Below are positions 23,284 to 32,453 of a stretch of DNA of 64,000 bases, piece by piece. Position 1 is the stretch's first letter. Each line of letters opens with the position of its first letter. The stretch comes from JAGNLV01 sp964612145 (GTDB taxonomy: Bacteria; Zixibacteria; MSB-5A5; GN15; FEB-12): positions 107,490 to 171,489 of the forward strand of contig CAZTBP010000007.1 of assembly GCA_964612145.1 (NCBI GenBank), read 5' to 3'. The translations under genes and the position numbers were made by a program. The notes beneath the pieces were generated by a model, which did no database searches, had not been told where the DNA came from, and worked only from the letters and a program-made list of their open reading frames with translations.

Positions 23284-24137
23284 GCTTCTTCGAACAGTCG
23301 CACTTCGGCGGCGAACTGTTCCCCCACGTCGTTAAGAATGGAGTCGGCGTCGGTTGGTTTGAGTCTCAGCAAGGAAAAGGCCGGATGCCGGGCAGGTTCA
23401 CCCGCCTCGGCCTCGTCGAAACCGACATCAAGGTTCTTGGCCACACAGTTGGCCAACTGGACCACAATTGTGATTGGTTCATCGTTGCGAGTGAGGTTGT
23501 GATGGTGGCGGTAGATTGCCTGTGTCAGCCTCGGCGGGAAATCCCATTTGTCCATGAGTACGCGGCCGACCTCGGCGTGGGTGAAGCCGAGTTGTCGTTT
23601 TTCCGCCTCGTGGAACGTGGTATTGCCGGAGGCGACTTCGGTAATGATCGCATGGTAGGTATCGCCCAGTTTCTGCATCAGGACCAGCTTGCCGATATCG
23701 TGCAGCAGGCCGGCGATGAAGGCGACTTCGGCGTCCGACTTGTCCGTCCGTTTGGCAATGTGTCGTGCGGCCAGACCGGTTGACAGCGAGTGCTGCCAGA
23801 GCTGCTGGGAGTAGTCGCGGCCGATGCCTTCAGAGCGGCAGTACAGCGAGTGTGCGGAGCTGGCGATGACAAGGGACCGCACGCTGAAAAAGCCGAGGAT
23901 GATGATCGCCTCGGCCAGTGTGCCAACCTCCTTGGTCCGCCCGTAAAAGGACGAGTTCGACAGCCGGAGCACCTTGGCGGTCAGCGACTGGTCAGCCGAG
24001 AGCACACGGGATATATCGTTAATAGTGGAATTGAGGTCAGAGGTAAGGCTCATGACGGCTCCGACCACGGCCGGTGAAGCGGGAAGTTCGCCGATAGTGG
24101 TAATGATCCGGTCCAGGGTCAGTGTCTTGTCATCCAT
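23280..24137 (-). CDS. HDOD-domain protein
   Basis: A 285-residue protein consisting essentially of one HDOD domain: GELPASPAVVGAVMSLTSD, LSADQSLTAKVLRLSNSSFYG, FIAGLLHDIGKLVL. The HD-type pair in LLHDIG is kept, so weak phosphohydrolase activity is not excluded. It is the first gene of a two-gene unit with the HDOD-GAF protein and is a clear paralogue of it. No good ribosome site is visible within ten bases of the ATG. Two palindromes of the TGTGCA type lie 115-180 bases upstream and might control it. Confidence 0.88.
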   Translation of the reverse strand: MDDKTLTLDRIITTIGELPASPAVVGAVMSLTSDLNSTINDISRVLSADQSLTAKVLRLSNSSFYGRTKEVGTLAEAIIILGFFSVRSLVIASSAHSLYCRSEGIGRDYSQQLWQHSLSTGLAARHIAKRTDKSDAEVAFIAGLLHDIGKLVLMQKLGDTYHAIITEVASGNTTFHEAEKRQLGFTHAEVGRVLMDKWDFPPRLTQAIYRHHHNLTRNDEPITIVVQLANCVAKNLDVGFDEAEAGEPARHPAFSLLRLKPTDADSILNDVGEQFAAEVRLFEEA

Positions 24138-24622
24138 TGCTTACTCTATAACTCCCCAAATGCGTTTTTAATACTCTACTAGTGTCGGCACTTTATTCGA
24201 AAGCATTGACCGATTGGCCGGTTCCTGGTCGCTGGTGAGTCGGTCAGCTTATGTGCAGACAGGTGCACAAGCGGACGAAGTAACTGTAGAACAGCCGTTT
24301 GTGCAAATATTGCACAGGTGCGAAGTTGTGATTAAGCTTCTGTTTTTCAAGAGATTAGTTGTGCGATGACAATTGCTGACAGGCGAGGGGGGCGAGCCGG
24401 TGAGCGCGGCACAACGATTGCTCTATGGTTTCCTGCATAATCTCAGTTCCGGCTGGTCCGGGTCACAATATGACTAATTCCGGGCCGCCCAGAAGAAACG
24501 GAGGACAGATCAGCACTGGTTTTTGGGAATTTACATGATGTCGATCCGGCGGGGTCGCTTAACGGAGTATCAACTCGCACCTTCGACCGCACAGGCAGCC
24601 GACGGCAATTGTGTTTTTCCTA
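24138..24622. other. Intergenic region upstream of the HDOD genes and the surface-protein block
   Basis: No gene is seen in these 485 bases. The notable content is the pair of TGTGCA palindromes described separately. The strong plus-strand promoter of the first surface-protein gene begins at 24623. Confidence 0.5.
24252..24316. promoter_or_regulatory. Two operator-like palindromes with TGTGCA half sites
   Basis: TGTGCA-N6-TGCACA at 24252-24269 and TGTGCA-N5-TGCACA at 24300-24316. The second is a perfect TGTGCAA/TTGCACA inverted repeat around ATA. Their centres are 47-48 bases apart (about 4.5 helical turns). They lie between the divergent HDOD operon and the first surface-protein gene and could be dimer binding sites. 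The regulator is unknown. Confidence 0.5.
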
Positions 24623-24651
24623 TTGACAAGATTAGACCTTGGCGTTATATT
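24623..24651 (+). promoter_or_regulatory. Strong sigma70-type promoter of the surface-protein block
   Basis: A perfect TTGACA at 24623-24628, a 17-base spacer and TATATT at 24646-24651. Transcription would start near 24658 and give a leader of about 320 bases before the ATG at 24981. Confidence 0.75.
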
Positions 24652-24657
24652 GGCCTC

Positions 24658-24980
24658 GGATGATGGGTATTTACTCCACAAAGAGAACTAACACAGCGTG
24701 GCTATGAAAGTAGTCTAACCTTCCGAGCGCAAGCGTCTAATACTTCTTTCCCGGAACGGTGAGGGAGCCGAAAGCCGGGAGTACTAACAGGTTACCTTGC
24801 AGAACGCTGCTGCAACCAAATTGCTAAGGTAGAATTAATTTGCATCCATTTCCCGTGATGTCCTGTCTGGGAAGCAATATGAACGCCAACCGTTGCGATC
24901 TGGGGATTACCTTATTGTATCTGGGCTAAGGAACTACGCCAAGAATTTGTACAACGGAACCTGGACGTAAGGAGGAAGGT
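24658..24980 (+). other. Long structured 5' leader
   Basis: The leader can form hairpins, for example CCCGG (24750-24754) with CCGGG (24775-24779) and TTGCAG (24797-24802) with CTGCAA (24810-24815). I could not match it to a riboswitch class. It ends in a good ribosome site, AAGGAGGAAGGT, before the ATG. Confidence 0.45.
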
Positions 24981-26066
24981 ATGACCTTCGGTTCGAAATC
25001 CTCGGGGTTGCTGATCCCGGCCTTAGTTATCGGTGTCTTTGTTGCTGTTTTGATGCTGGCTCCGGCCGCATCGGCACAGTTGCCGGACCTGGTGATTGAT
25101 GTTGGTGACACTACATCGGCCCCCGGAGCCAATAACACCGCCATTTCAATATTTTTGTCTAATTACAATGATACCGTCGCCGGGTTTAATATCTGGGTTC
25201 AGCTCGACCGGCCCGATATCATGCTGTTCCAGACAGACAGCGCCACGGTAATCGACACTCTGTATTGGAAATGTCTCCAGTATAGCGGCTCGGACTGTGT
25301 GGATTCGCAGCTTTCCGACCCGCTTGACTATGATTTCACTACTGTAGATACCAATGAAATTGCGATCGGCAGTTGGGATACGACCGGCACGCTCATTAAC
25401 GACTGGCAGTCTATTGATGCGCGTTCGCTGTCCGGTTTCGGGTATGACCTGAACATTGTCGGAATTGCGAATATGCCGTCGGGTGACACCGTCACCGGCA
25501 TTCCACCGCAGGCCGGCGGCGTGCTGATTCGACTTATGGCAGATGTCTTGAATATTCCGGATACGGCGACCGGACCGAATCGTACGGTGAATATCCTCGT
25601 GCAGCATCAGTTTACCGACCATTTCAGTTTTTCGCGGCCCGATGGTTCGTCTATCGGCCTGAAAGATACGGTTGTGCAGGATACAAATTATTGGATTTGC
25701 ACCGCCTGGGCCGGTGATGTCTGCCTGAACTGGCAGCGCACTTCTTCGCCTCCGGCCGACTCTATTGAAGTCGTCGAGGACACGACCCAGGTAATCGACT
25801 ACGAAAACGTGATTATCGATGACGGTTCGCTGACAGTGCTCGAGGGATTCTGTGGCGATGTCAACGGCTCAGGCGAGTCCGACCCGAACGTAGCCGACCT
25901 GACTTACCTCATTGATTATTTGTTCCGTGGTGGTCCGCCGCCCTCGCCGGTGTGGGTCGGCGACGTAAACTGCTCGGGTAGCGAGCCAAATGTTTCCGAC
26001 CTGACCTACATGGTTGATTTTCTCTTTCGTGGTGGAACCGGGCCGTGTGAAGGCCCCGATTGTTAG
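24981..26066 (+). CDS. Secreted cohesin-like plus dockerin protein
   Basis: A 361-residue exported protein. The signal peptide (about residues 1-33) has a long N-region and ends near ASAQ. Residues about 36-280 form a beta-sandwich resembling a cohesin domain: SAPGANNTAISIFLSNYNDTVAGFNIWVQLDRPDIM is the typical first half (concentration of a G-N-T start, an N-x-x-D turn and a Phe-Asn-Ile strand), with a long insertion. Residues about 295-355 are a dockerin pair with the Asp/Asn loops GDVNGSGESDPNVADLTYL and GDVNCSGSEPNVSDLTYM. Having both partner modules on one chain allows chain-type assembly. It is the first gene of the 34-kb surface block. Confidence 0.8.
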   Translation: MTFGSKSSGLLIPALVIGVFVAVLMLAPAASAQLPDLVIDVGDTTSAPGANNTAISIFLSNYNDTVAGFNIWVQLDRPDIMLFQTDSATVIDTLYWKCLQYSGSDCVDSQLSDPLDYDFTTVDTNEIAIGSWDTTGTLINDWQSIDARSLSGFGYDLNIVGIANMPSGDTVTGIPPQAGGVLIRLMADVLNIPDTATGPNRTVNILVQHQFTDHFSFSRPDGSSIGLKDTVVQDTNYWICTAWAGDVCLNWQRTSSPPADSIEVVEDTTQVIDYENVIIDDGSLTVLEGFCGDVNGSGESDPNVADLTYLIDYLFRGGPPPSPVWVGDVNCSGSEPNVSDLTYMVDFLFRGGTGPCEGPDC

Positions 26067-26503
26067 ACAAGATTTTTCTGTGATGCGGCGGCGGCTGATC
26101 CGCCTGGCCGTCGCATCCGGTGCGAACTTAGAATAGATGACGCCAGAGAGAAACAGTTCATTGTTCTTACTGAGTTCTTGCAATGACCTAGTCTTACGAA
26201 AAGAAAAACAAAGTACATAAGAAACTGTCGGACCGGCCCCGGCCGGTCCGGCGTGAACCGCAAACCCCGAAGATAGATGGAAAGGAGGGCGCTTTAAAGA
26301 GGTTAAGTTATGACACGCGCTCAAATGACAAGAATGGAAATAAGACTTAACATCGCCCTTTATCCTGCTGTTACAGGCAGCGGCCGGGTCAGGTGGCTCT
26401 CACCCGGAAGCAGTCAAACGACAGCCCTTGAGGGGGAAACAAGGGACCTGTTGAGTTTTCCGACATTCGCACTAACTGATAACGAAGTAAGTAGGAGTGC
26501 ACA
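26067..26503 (+). other. Gene-free spacer with stem-loops and structured leader
   Basis: No gene is seen in these 437 bases. A perfect nine-base-pair stem lies at 26230-26249 (GGACCGGCC/GGCCGGTCC), and a GC-rich hairpin at about 26081-26118 directly follows the upstream gene. Neither has a T run. Two further hairpins in the leader of the next gene are CCGGGT/ACCCGG (26384-26407) and CCCTTG/CAAGGG (26425-26445). The promoter was not located with confidence. Confidence 0.5.
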
Positions 26504-29065
26504 ATGAAACGCCTAGCATTATTTACTGCTGCGTTGATGATTCTTTCATTTGGGCTCGCTAGTGCTCAGACGGACGTGCTCGATCTGGCCGGTGATCCGG
26601 TCGGCTCGTGGGACAGTGGGACCAAGGTAAACACCAACACTCCCATCACGTTCACGATCCACATGACCGTTGGAACGGCCGCCATTCAGGGTATGACGAA
26701 CGGCTTCGAGGTTTTCGTAGCCGATGCTCCGGGCAGTATTGCCGGCGCGTATACGTTCGACCCGATCTCGTATGATACGTTGATCGATCTGAAGACCCCG
26801 TACCTCGATGGTGGCTGGTTCTTCAACGCGTTCCCGAATCCTCCGGATGGCAACGGTGCTGATACCATCGGTTTCGGTGGTTTCTCGCTGTTCGCTTCCG
26901 GTATTCCGGTTGGCTTTGACGAAGACGTCTACATCATCGGCACGCAGGTGTCTGACGCTGATGAAGGTCGTTACCTCTGTATCGACTCTGCGTTCTACCC
27001 ACCGGGTAGCCCGTGGCTGTGGTCGGTAACCGGCGGTATAAACGTATACCCGGATTGGAACGGTCCGTACTGTTACGAGATCGCGACCATCCCGAATCTG
27101 CCTCCGGAGTTCGACAACTGTCCGGGCGCGCAGCTGAGCTTTGATCACTGCAACGTAGCTTCCTATGATTTGGACGCCACCGATCCCGAAGGTGATCCTT
27201 TCACTTTCGCCATGGTCTCCGGACCGGGTACAATCGATGCGGCCACCGGCGTGTGGAGCTACAACCCGACCCTCGCTGATGTCGGCGCGGCCCAGACGGT
27301 CGTAGTCGAGGTTTCCGATGGTCAGGCGACCCAGTGTTCGTTCGACGTTGTCTTCACCAACCAGCCTCCGACGATTACCTGTCAGGGTATAAAGCAGGTT
27401 GGTAAGGGTAACCCGATCAACGTCCAGATCACGGGCGACGATGTCGACTGTGATCCGGGTACGTTCTCGATCGTGTCTGTGAACCCGGCCCCGGTCGGCG
27501 CCTACAGCATCGACCCGAACACCGGTCTGTTGAATTTCATGACTGATGTTGCCGATGGCGGCATCGTATACGATTTCGAAATCGAGTACACCGATGGTGT
27601 TGCTGCAGCTACCTGCATCCAGCAGATCGACGTGCTTGAAGTCGAGCCGTATGAGATTCAGATCCAGAAGACCCACGGCACCTTCCAGGGCCAGCATGAG
27701 TATGTTGACGTTTCCGTCAACCTCGGCTCTGAGCAGATGTGGGGCTTTGACATGTTGATCGCCTACGACGCGTCCGCGCTGTCGTTCCAGGCTGCGATCG
27801 AAGGTACCGTCTACGACGCCTGCGGGTGGGAATACTTCACCTACCGCTATGGTGCCGACGGTAACTGCTCGAACGCTTGCCCGAGCGGCCTGCTGCGTGT
27901 GGTCGGTATTGCCGAGACCAACAACGGTCCGAACCACCCGACCTGCTTTGACGCGACCGGTGAGACCCTGTTCACACTCGACTTCCTGGTCACCGATGAC
28001 CGGACATTCGAGTGCATGTACGTCCCGATCCGCTTCTTCTGGCTGGATTGCGGTGACAACACCGTTTCCTACCATGAGAGTGCTGACACGGACAACCCGT
28101 ACAGCCAGCGTCTGGCCATTTCCCGCGACGTTTGGGATTTTGAAGGCGCGATGGAAATGTCCGACGGTTCTGCTACGTTCCCGACGTACCTGGGTGCCCC
28201 GGATGTCTGTCTTGAAGGCGACAAAGATGAGCCGGTCCGCTTCATTGATTTCATCAATGGCGGTATCGACATCGTCTGCGCCGACTCGATTGACGATCGC
28301 GGCGACATCAACCTGAACGGTCAGGCGTACGAAATTTCGGACGCCGTACTGTACAGCAACTACTTCGTCTTTGGTATGGGTGTCTTTGATGCCGCCACGT
28401 ACCAGGCGTCGGTTGCTGCTTCGGATGTAAACGCTGACGGTCTGCCGCTTTCGGTTGCCGACCTTGTTTACCTGATCCGTGTCGTCGTTGGCGATGCGAG
28501 TCCGTATCCGAAGCTGGCCCCGGTTGCTGCCAACATCACGACCAGTGGCTCGATCCTTGCCTCTGACATCGACCTGGGCGCTGCCTATGTCGTCGTTGAA
28601 GGTCAGGCTTCGCCTGAGCTGCTGATCGACGGTGTGAAGATGTACTCGAACTTCGACGCTGCCGAAAACGTCACCCGCGTGCTCGTAGTGGGCATGGAGG
28701 TTGGCGCTGCCATCAGTGGTGAGTTCCTGAATGCCGATGGTAACATCGTCAGCATGGAAATGGCCACCTACGATGGCGCTCCGGTCAACGCGAAGATCAC
28801 CCCGGATGCGTTCGCCCTGAACCAGAACTTCCCGAACCCGTTCAACCCGAGCACCACTGTCAGCTTTGCTCTGCCGACGGCCTCGGATTACACCATGACC
28901 ATTTACAACGTAACTGGTCAGGTTGTCCGTACCATCAGCGACAAAGCTGAAGCCGGTACTGTCGAGCTGAACATTGATCTCAGTGATCAGGCTTCGGGCA
29001 TCTACTTCTACAGTGTTGACGCTGGTGAATTCAGCGCGACCAAGAAGATGGTGCTGGTTAAGTAA
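26504..29065 (+). CDS. Major surface protein: Ig-like, cohesin-like, dockerin and C-terminal sorting domain
   Basis: An 853-residue exported protein. Signal peptide residues 1-21 (ending ASAQ). An unrecognised beta-rich domain comes first, then an Ig/cadherin-like module (about 200-290; SYDLDATDPEGDPFTFAMVSG). A cohesin-like domain follows near 385-530 (HEYVDVSVNLGSEQMWGFDML), then two EF-hand-type loops in a spread dockerin (GDINLNGQAYEISDA near 603; SDVNADGLPLSVADLVYLI near 642). A further beta domain precedes a C-terminal sorting domain from about 767 (LNQNFPNPFNPSTTVSF to ATKKMVLVK). Codon choice is strongly restricted (CTG, GGT, AAC, ATC, CGT; few rare codons), unlike most neighbours, which suggests very high expression. 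A hairpin at 29092-29116 follows. Confidence 0.88.
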   Translation: MKRLALFTAALMILSFGLASAQTDVLDLAGDPVGSWDSGTKVNTNTPITFTIHMTVGTAAIQGMTNGFEVFVADAPGSIAGAYTFDPISYDTLIDLKTPYLDGGWFFNAFPNPPDGNGADTIGFGGFSLFASGIPVGFDEDVYIIGTQVSDADEGRYLCIDSAFYPPGSPWLWSVTGGINVYPDWNGPYCYEIATIPNLPPEFDNCPGAQLSFDHCNVASYDLDATDPEGDPFTFAMVSGPGTIDAATGVWSYNPTLADVGAAQTVVVEVSDGQATQCSFDVVFTNQPPTITCQGIKQVGKGNPINVQITGDDVDCDPGTFSIVSVNPAPVGAYSIDPNTGLLNFMTDVADGGIVYDFEIEYTDGVAAATCIQQIDVLEVEPYEIQIQKTHGTFQGQHEYVDVSVNLGSEQMWGFDMLIAYDASALSFQAAIEGTVYDACGWEYFTYRYGADGNCSNACPSGLLRVVGIAETNNGPNHPTCFDATGETLFTLDFLVTDDRTFECMYVPIRFFWLDCGDNTVSYHESADTDNPYSQRLAISRDVWDFEGAMEMSDGSATFPTYLGAPDVCLEGDKDEPVRFIDFINGGIDIVCADSIDDRGDINLNGQAYEISDAVLYSNYFVFGMGVFDAATYQASVAASDVNADGLPLSVADLVYLIRVVVGDASPYPKLAPVAANITTSGSILASDIDLGAAYVVVEGQASPELLIDGVKMYSNFDAAENVTRVLVVGMEVGAAISGEFLNADGNIVSMEMATYDGAPVNAKITPDAFALNQNFPNPFNPSTTVSFALPTASDYTMTIYNVTGQVVRTISDKAEAGTVELNIDLSDQASGIYFYSVDAGEFSATKKMVLVK

Positions 29066-29091
29066 GCTGAGCATTTAGCTTATAAAATGTT

Positions 29092-29116
29092 CCCGGGGAG
29101 GCTCGTCCTCCCCGGG
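29092..29116 (+). terminator. Stable hairpin after the major surface protein gene
   Basis: A ten-base-pair GC-rich stem (29092-29101 with 29107-29116) has a five-base loop. There is no T run on the plus strand, so it may stabilise the mRNA end rather than terminate by itself. Confidence 0.5.
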
Positions 29117-29838
29117 GCATTAAAAAAAGGAGAGACAAGCGGGAAAAACGATAATGAATTAAGTGCAAGGTACTGACAAACGTAGAAATTAGATGGATTT
29201 GATGACCGCAATGAACCCATATTCCGCCAGTCGGGGACACGATGCTACGGTCATCTTTTTTTGTCGCACTGGTTCAGTGGTCACGCAGGCAGAACGGGGT
29301 GTGCACAACGTTGCGGGGTTGCATAGTCCGGCAGATTTTTTCTCACCGATCCGATTCACACCAATCAAACCGCCAGAAAATATATTTGAGGAAGCTATCT
29401 GAGGGGACAGCCAACGAGACTAATTTAGTTGTGAAAAGAGAGAGTTAAGTTGTTGAAGGGCTGAATCTTAAAGGGAGTTTAGGTGACGCCCGCCTGAATA
29501 TCTGAATCCTGTTCACATAAGTCACGGATGATGTCCGGTCTGCTCCGAGATATGACCTTGTTGGTCTGTTGTTTGCTCGGAAGAAGGTTGGTATATAGTG
29601 TAGAATTCTGAATGACTTTTTTGTCTTATAAGGTATATTAGCAGATGTTGTTGGGTAACGGCCGACTTGAAGTTCACGGAATCGATTTTGGTGCAGTTGT
29701 GGCAAGTTCTGTCCGGTTGTATCAAAACCGGCTTCGTCGGTATGGCGGTCCGGTTACTGTGTCCGACAGAGAATTTTCTGTGGCATATTGTCTTAATAGA
29801 GAAAAAGTTGTTTTCCTGAGATATTCGGAGGAACCGGC
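29117..29838 (+). other. Gene-poor spacer before the next surface gene
   Basis: No convincing gene is seen. A 65-codon frame at 29645-29842 overlaps the start of the next gene by GTGA but has no recognisable family or good ribosome site. A promoter lies at 29569-29597; the rest is AT-rich and featureless to my reading. Confidence 0.5.
29569..29597 (+). promoter_or_regulatory. Putative promoter of the 864-residue surface protein gene
   Basis: TTGTTT at 29569-29574, a 17-base spacer and TATATA at 29592-29597. This gives a leader of about 235 bases. Confidence 0.5.
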
Positions 29839-32433
29839 GTGAATAAATTATTCCGAAATTTGATGTGGCCGCTGCTGCTGGCGGTAATGGCGATTTTCAT
29901 GTTTGCTGATGAGGGTCAGGCGCAGCAGCGCTGTGCCGACATCAACCCGTCGTCGCTGGACACCTTCAGCGTGGCTCAGGTCAGGGGCAAGCCGGGTGAT
30001 ACCATTCAGTTACCAATCAGGTTGCATAATGTGTCTAACGCCGCGGCGCTCCAGGCCTACGTTACCTGGGATACCAGCTTGTTCCGGCCCGTTTTCGACG
30101 GGTTCAATATTGATCCAATTTCCGGCGATACTGCCGAGCTCTACAGGTTCAGCATTACTTCCCGGTGGGATCCTACCAAGGCGGACCCGCAAATGGTGGA
30201 AGATGTCGACAGCCCGGCCCAGGATCCGAATGTCGCTCGTTTCAAGATTCTTGGTTTGCCGTTGCAACAGCCGCCGGAACTGGCGATCCCTATCGGCACC
30301 GGCACCATTATGAATATCGATGTAGTGATTTCAGATACGGCGACACAGGGTCAGTCGGCTGATGTGCGGTTTTATGAAGTTGATCTGTTCACGCCTGATT
30401 TCTCAGTATTTTTGGGTTGCCAGATTACGTCGTACTCCGATTTGGGCGGCACCGGTGTTGTGACGGTTACGAAGCTTGGCCGAATCACGGTTGACACGGC
30501 GGCTGCGCCGCTGCCGACAATTTCGTCGTTTACGACGTCGGCTGATACGGTCAACGCCGGTGAATCTGTCACGCTGAGCTGGTCGGCGTCGAACGCCGAT
30601 TCGCTGGTTCTCAACAGTTCGGTTGGTGGGCGGATAAATTCTTACACGTCATTAAATTCGTCAACATCACTTAGTGTCTCGACGACCACGACGTTCACGC
30701 TCACGGCGTATAATAATGAGGGGAGTACCAGCCGACAGGTTTCGGTTTTTGTCCAGGGCAGTAGCGATAACGCGGTTCCGGTCGTTGCCGCTTTGCAGCA
30801 GTCGGCGTTTACGATCAATCAGGGTGCGACGGTTTCGTTTCCGGTGAGCGCCAGTGATGCCGATGGGGACCCTATTACTTTATTTGCCAGTAACTTACCG
30901 GCCAACGCGAGTTTTGGGACCGGGGGCGAGGTAAGTGGTGTCGGGTCTGTCACGGGCAATTTCAGTTTCACGCCAAATACTTCTCAGGAAGGAACTTACA
31001 CAGTCGAGTTCCGGGCTCGGGACGACAAGAACGCGACTTCGTCGGCGGTAACGGCCACAATTACGGTCGAGGGGCCGGAGTTTGATATCCTGTTTTCGAA
31101 ATCGCGAGTTGCCGGTTCGCCGGTCGGCGGGCTGGCCGGCAAGCGGTCGGTGTTGTTCCCGGTTGACATGGTGACGTCACAGGATGTCTACGGTGTCCAG
31201 TTCGACATGTACTGGGACAATACGCTCTTTGATCTTGACTCGATCATTACGACCGGTCGGACGCCGAACTGGGTTGTCTATGATAACGTCGGTCAGACCT
31301 GGGGCGAGGTCCGAATTGTGACCTTCGATATGGACAACCAGCCCCTGCAGGTCGATACAACTAATACGACGACAATACTTTATATGGCTATGACGATTGA
31401 TTCTTCGGCAGAATGGGGCAACTACCCGATTTATCTCGAGAACGGCTGGGAGTCCACTAATCCGGACCCGGGATTTCCGTCGCTCCCGCTGCTGACGGAT
31501 TCGGCAGTCATACAGGTCGACCGGTTCGGTGACGTGACGCTGGATCAGCGTATTGACGTTGCGGACGCGGTCAGTACGGTCGGGAGTATTTTGCAGAATG
31601 TGACGCTGACGGAACGGCAGCAGGATGCGGGTGACGTCATTGTCGATCAGGTGATCGATGTGTTCGATCTGGTGGGAATTGTAAATTTGATTTACGATCT
31701 GCCGGTTGATTCGCAGTTGAACGCGCCGTCCGGCTCAGAGCTGTTTGCGACGGTCAACCTGAGCTATCCGGATCTGTTTGTCGGGTCGTCGGATAAGATG
31801 GTCGTGCAATCGGAGTTGCCGGAAGATATCGCCGGAGTCGAGATGACGATCAGTTATGACCCGACCTCAATCATGCTTGGCAAGCCGATGGCGACAGTGG
31901 ATGCGTCCGGCCTGCAGTTGAGCTACAAGAACAACGGTGCGGGCAAGATGAAGATATTGATGAATTTCACGAATCCGTTTAACGGCCAGCAGCTGATTCA
32001 TCGCGGTATCGCCGACCTGGTTGAGATTCCGATGAGCGCGCAGCGTCCGGTCGAATTCGGCAACCAGTCGCAGCTCCGGCTTGATGAAATAAAGCTCTCG
32101 ACTCCGACAGCTCGCCAGGTCCAGGTGGAAGGGTTTGGACCGCCGCTGCCGACGGAGTTCGAGCTGTTCCAGAACTACCCGAATCCGTTCAATCCGACAA
32201 CGACGATTGAGTTTTCGATTGCCGGTCAGGCTGAGCATGTGACGCTGGAAATTTTCAACGTACTCGGCCAGCAGGTTGACCGCCTCTTAGATGAGACCCG
32301 CGCGGCCGGACATTATAGTGTTGAGTGGGATGCAACCTCCAGTGGCGGCCAGAAAGTTGCGACCGGGGTGTACTTTTATCGTCTGCAGGTTGGGGGCCAA
32401 TCTCAAACGAAAAAAATGCTGCTCCTGAAGTAG
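29839..32433 (+). CDS. Surface scaffold-like protein: three cohesin-like domains, dockerin, sorting domain
   Basis: An 864-residue exported protein starting at GTG 29839 behind GGAGG. Signal peptide residues 1-29. Cohesin-like domain 1 (about 33-205; GKPGDTIQLPIRLHNVSNAA). An Ig-like module (about 220-305) and a cadherin-like module (about 312-412). Cohesin-like domain 2 (about 415-560; VLFPVDMVTSQDVYGVQFDM). A degenerate dockerin near 565-630 (GDVTLDQRIDVADAVSTVG, GDVIVDQVIDVFDLVGIV). Cohesin-like domain 3 (about 635-755). A sorting domain from about 772 (FQNYPNPFNPTTTIEF to TKKMLLLK). The sorting domain should carry it to the cell surface, so its cohesin-like domains could receive dockerin-bearing neighbours. 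The giant repeat gene starts 20 bases after its stop and is probably co-transcribed. Confidence 0.85.
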   Translation: MNKLFRNLMWPLLLAVMAIFMFADEGQAQQRCADINPSSLDTFSVAQVRGKPGDTIQLPIRLHNVSNAAALQAYVTWDTSLFRPVFDGFNIDPISGDTAELYRFSITSRWDPTKADPQMVEDVDSPAQDPNVARFKILGLPLQQPPELAIPIGTGTIMNIDVVISDTATQGQSADVRFYEVDLFTPDFSVFLGCQITSYSDLGGTGVVTVTKLGRITVDTAAAPLPTISSFTTSADTVNAGESVTLSWSASNADSLVLNSSVGGRINSYTSLNSSTSLSVSTTTTFTLTAYNNEGSTSRQVSVFVQGSSDNAVPVVAALQQSAFTINQGATVSFPVSASDADGDPITLFASNLPANASFGTGGEVSGVGSVTGNFSFTPNTSQEGTYTVEFRARDDKNATSSAVTATITVEGPEFDILFSKSRVAGSPVGGLAGKRSVLFPVDMVTSQDVYGVQFDMYWDNTLFDLDSIITTGRTPNWVVYDNVGQTWGEVRIVTFDMDNQPLQVDTTNTTTILYMAMTIDSSAEWGNYPIYLENGWESTNPDPGFPSLPLLTDSAVIQVDRFGDVTLDQRIDVADAVSTVGSILQNVTLTERQQDAGDVIVDQVIDVFDLVGIVNLIYDLPVDSQLNAPSGSELFATVNLSYPDLFVGSSDKMVVQSELPEDIAGVEMTISYDPTSIMLGKPMATVDASGLQLSYKNNGAGKMKILMNFTNPFNGQQLIHRGIADLVEIPMSAQRPVEFGNQSQLRLDEIKLSTPTARQVQVEGFGPPLPTEFELFQNYPNPFNPTTTIEFSIAGQAEHVTLEIFNVLGQQVDRLLDETRAAGHYSVEWDATSSGGQKVATGVYFYRLQVGGQSQTKKMLLLK

Positions 32434-32453
32434 TCCGGGAGGAAAACGAGGAC

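Noticed and set aside
26546..29074. Antisense 842-codon open frame opposite the 853-residue surface protein gene
   Set aside because: It mirrors the sense gene's biased codons, has no family-like motif and no ribosome site; the sense gene has a signal peptide and sorting domain.
29645..29842. Small 65-codon gene or leader peptide before the 864-residue protein
   Set aside because: The GTGA overlap with the next start is suggestive, but there is no clear ribosome site or conserved feature, so it cannot be supported.
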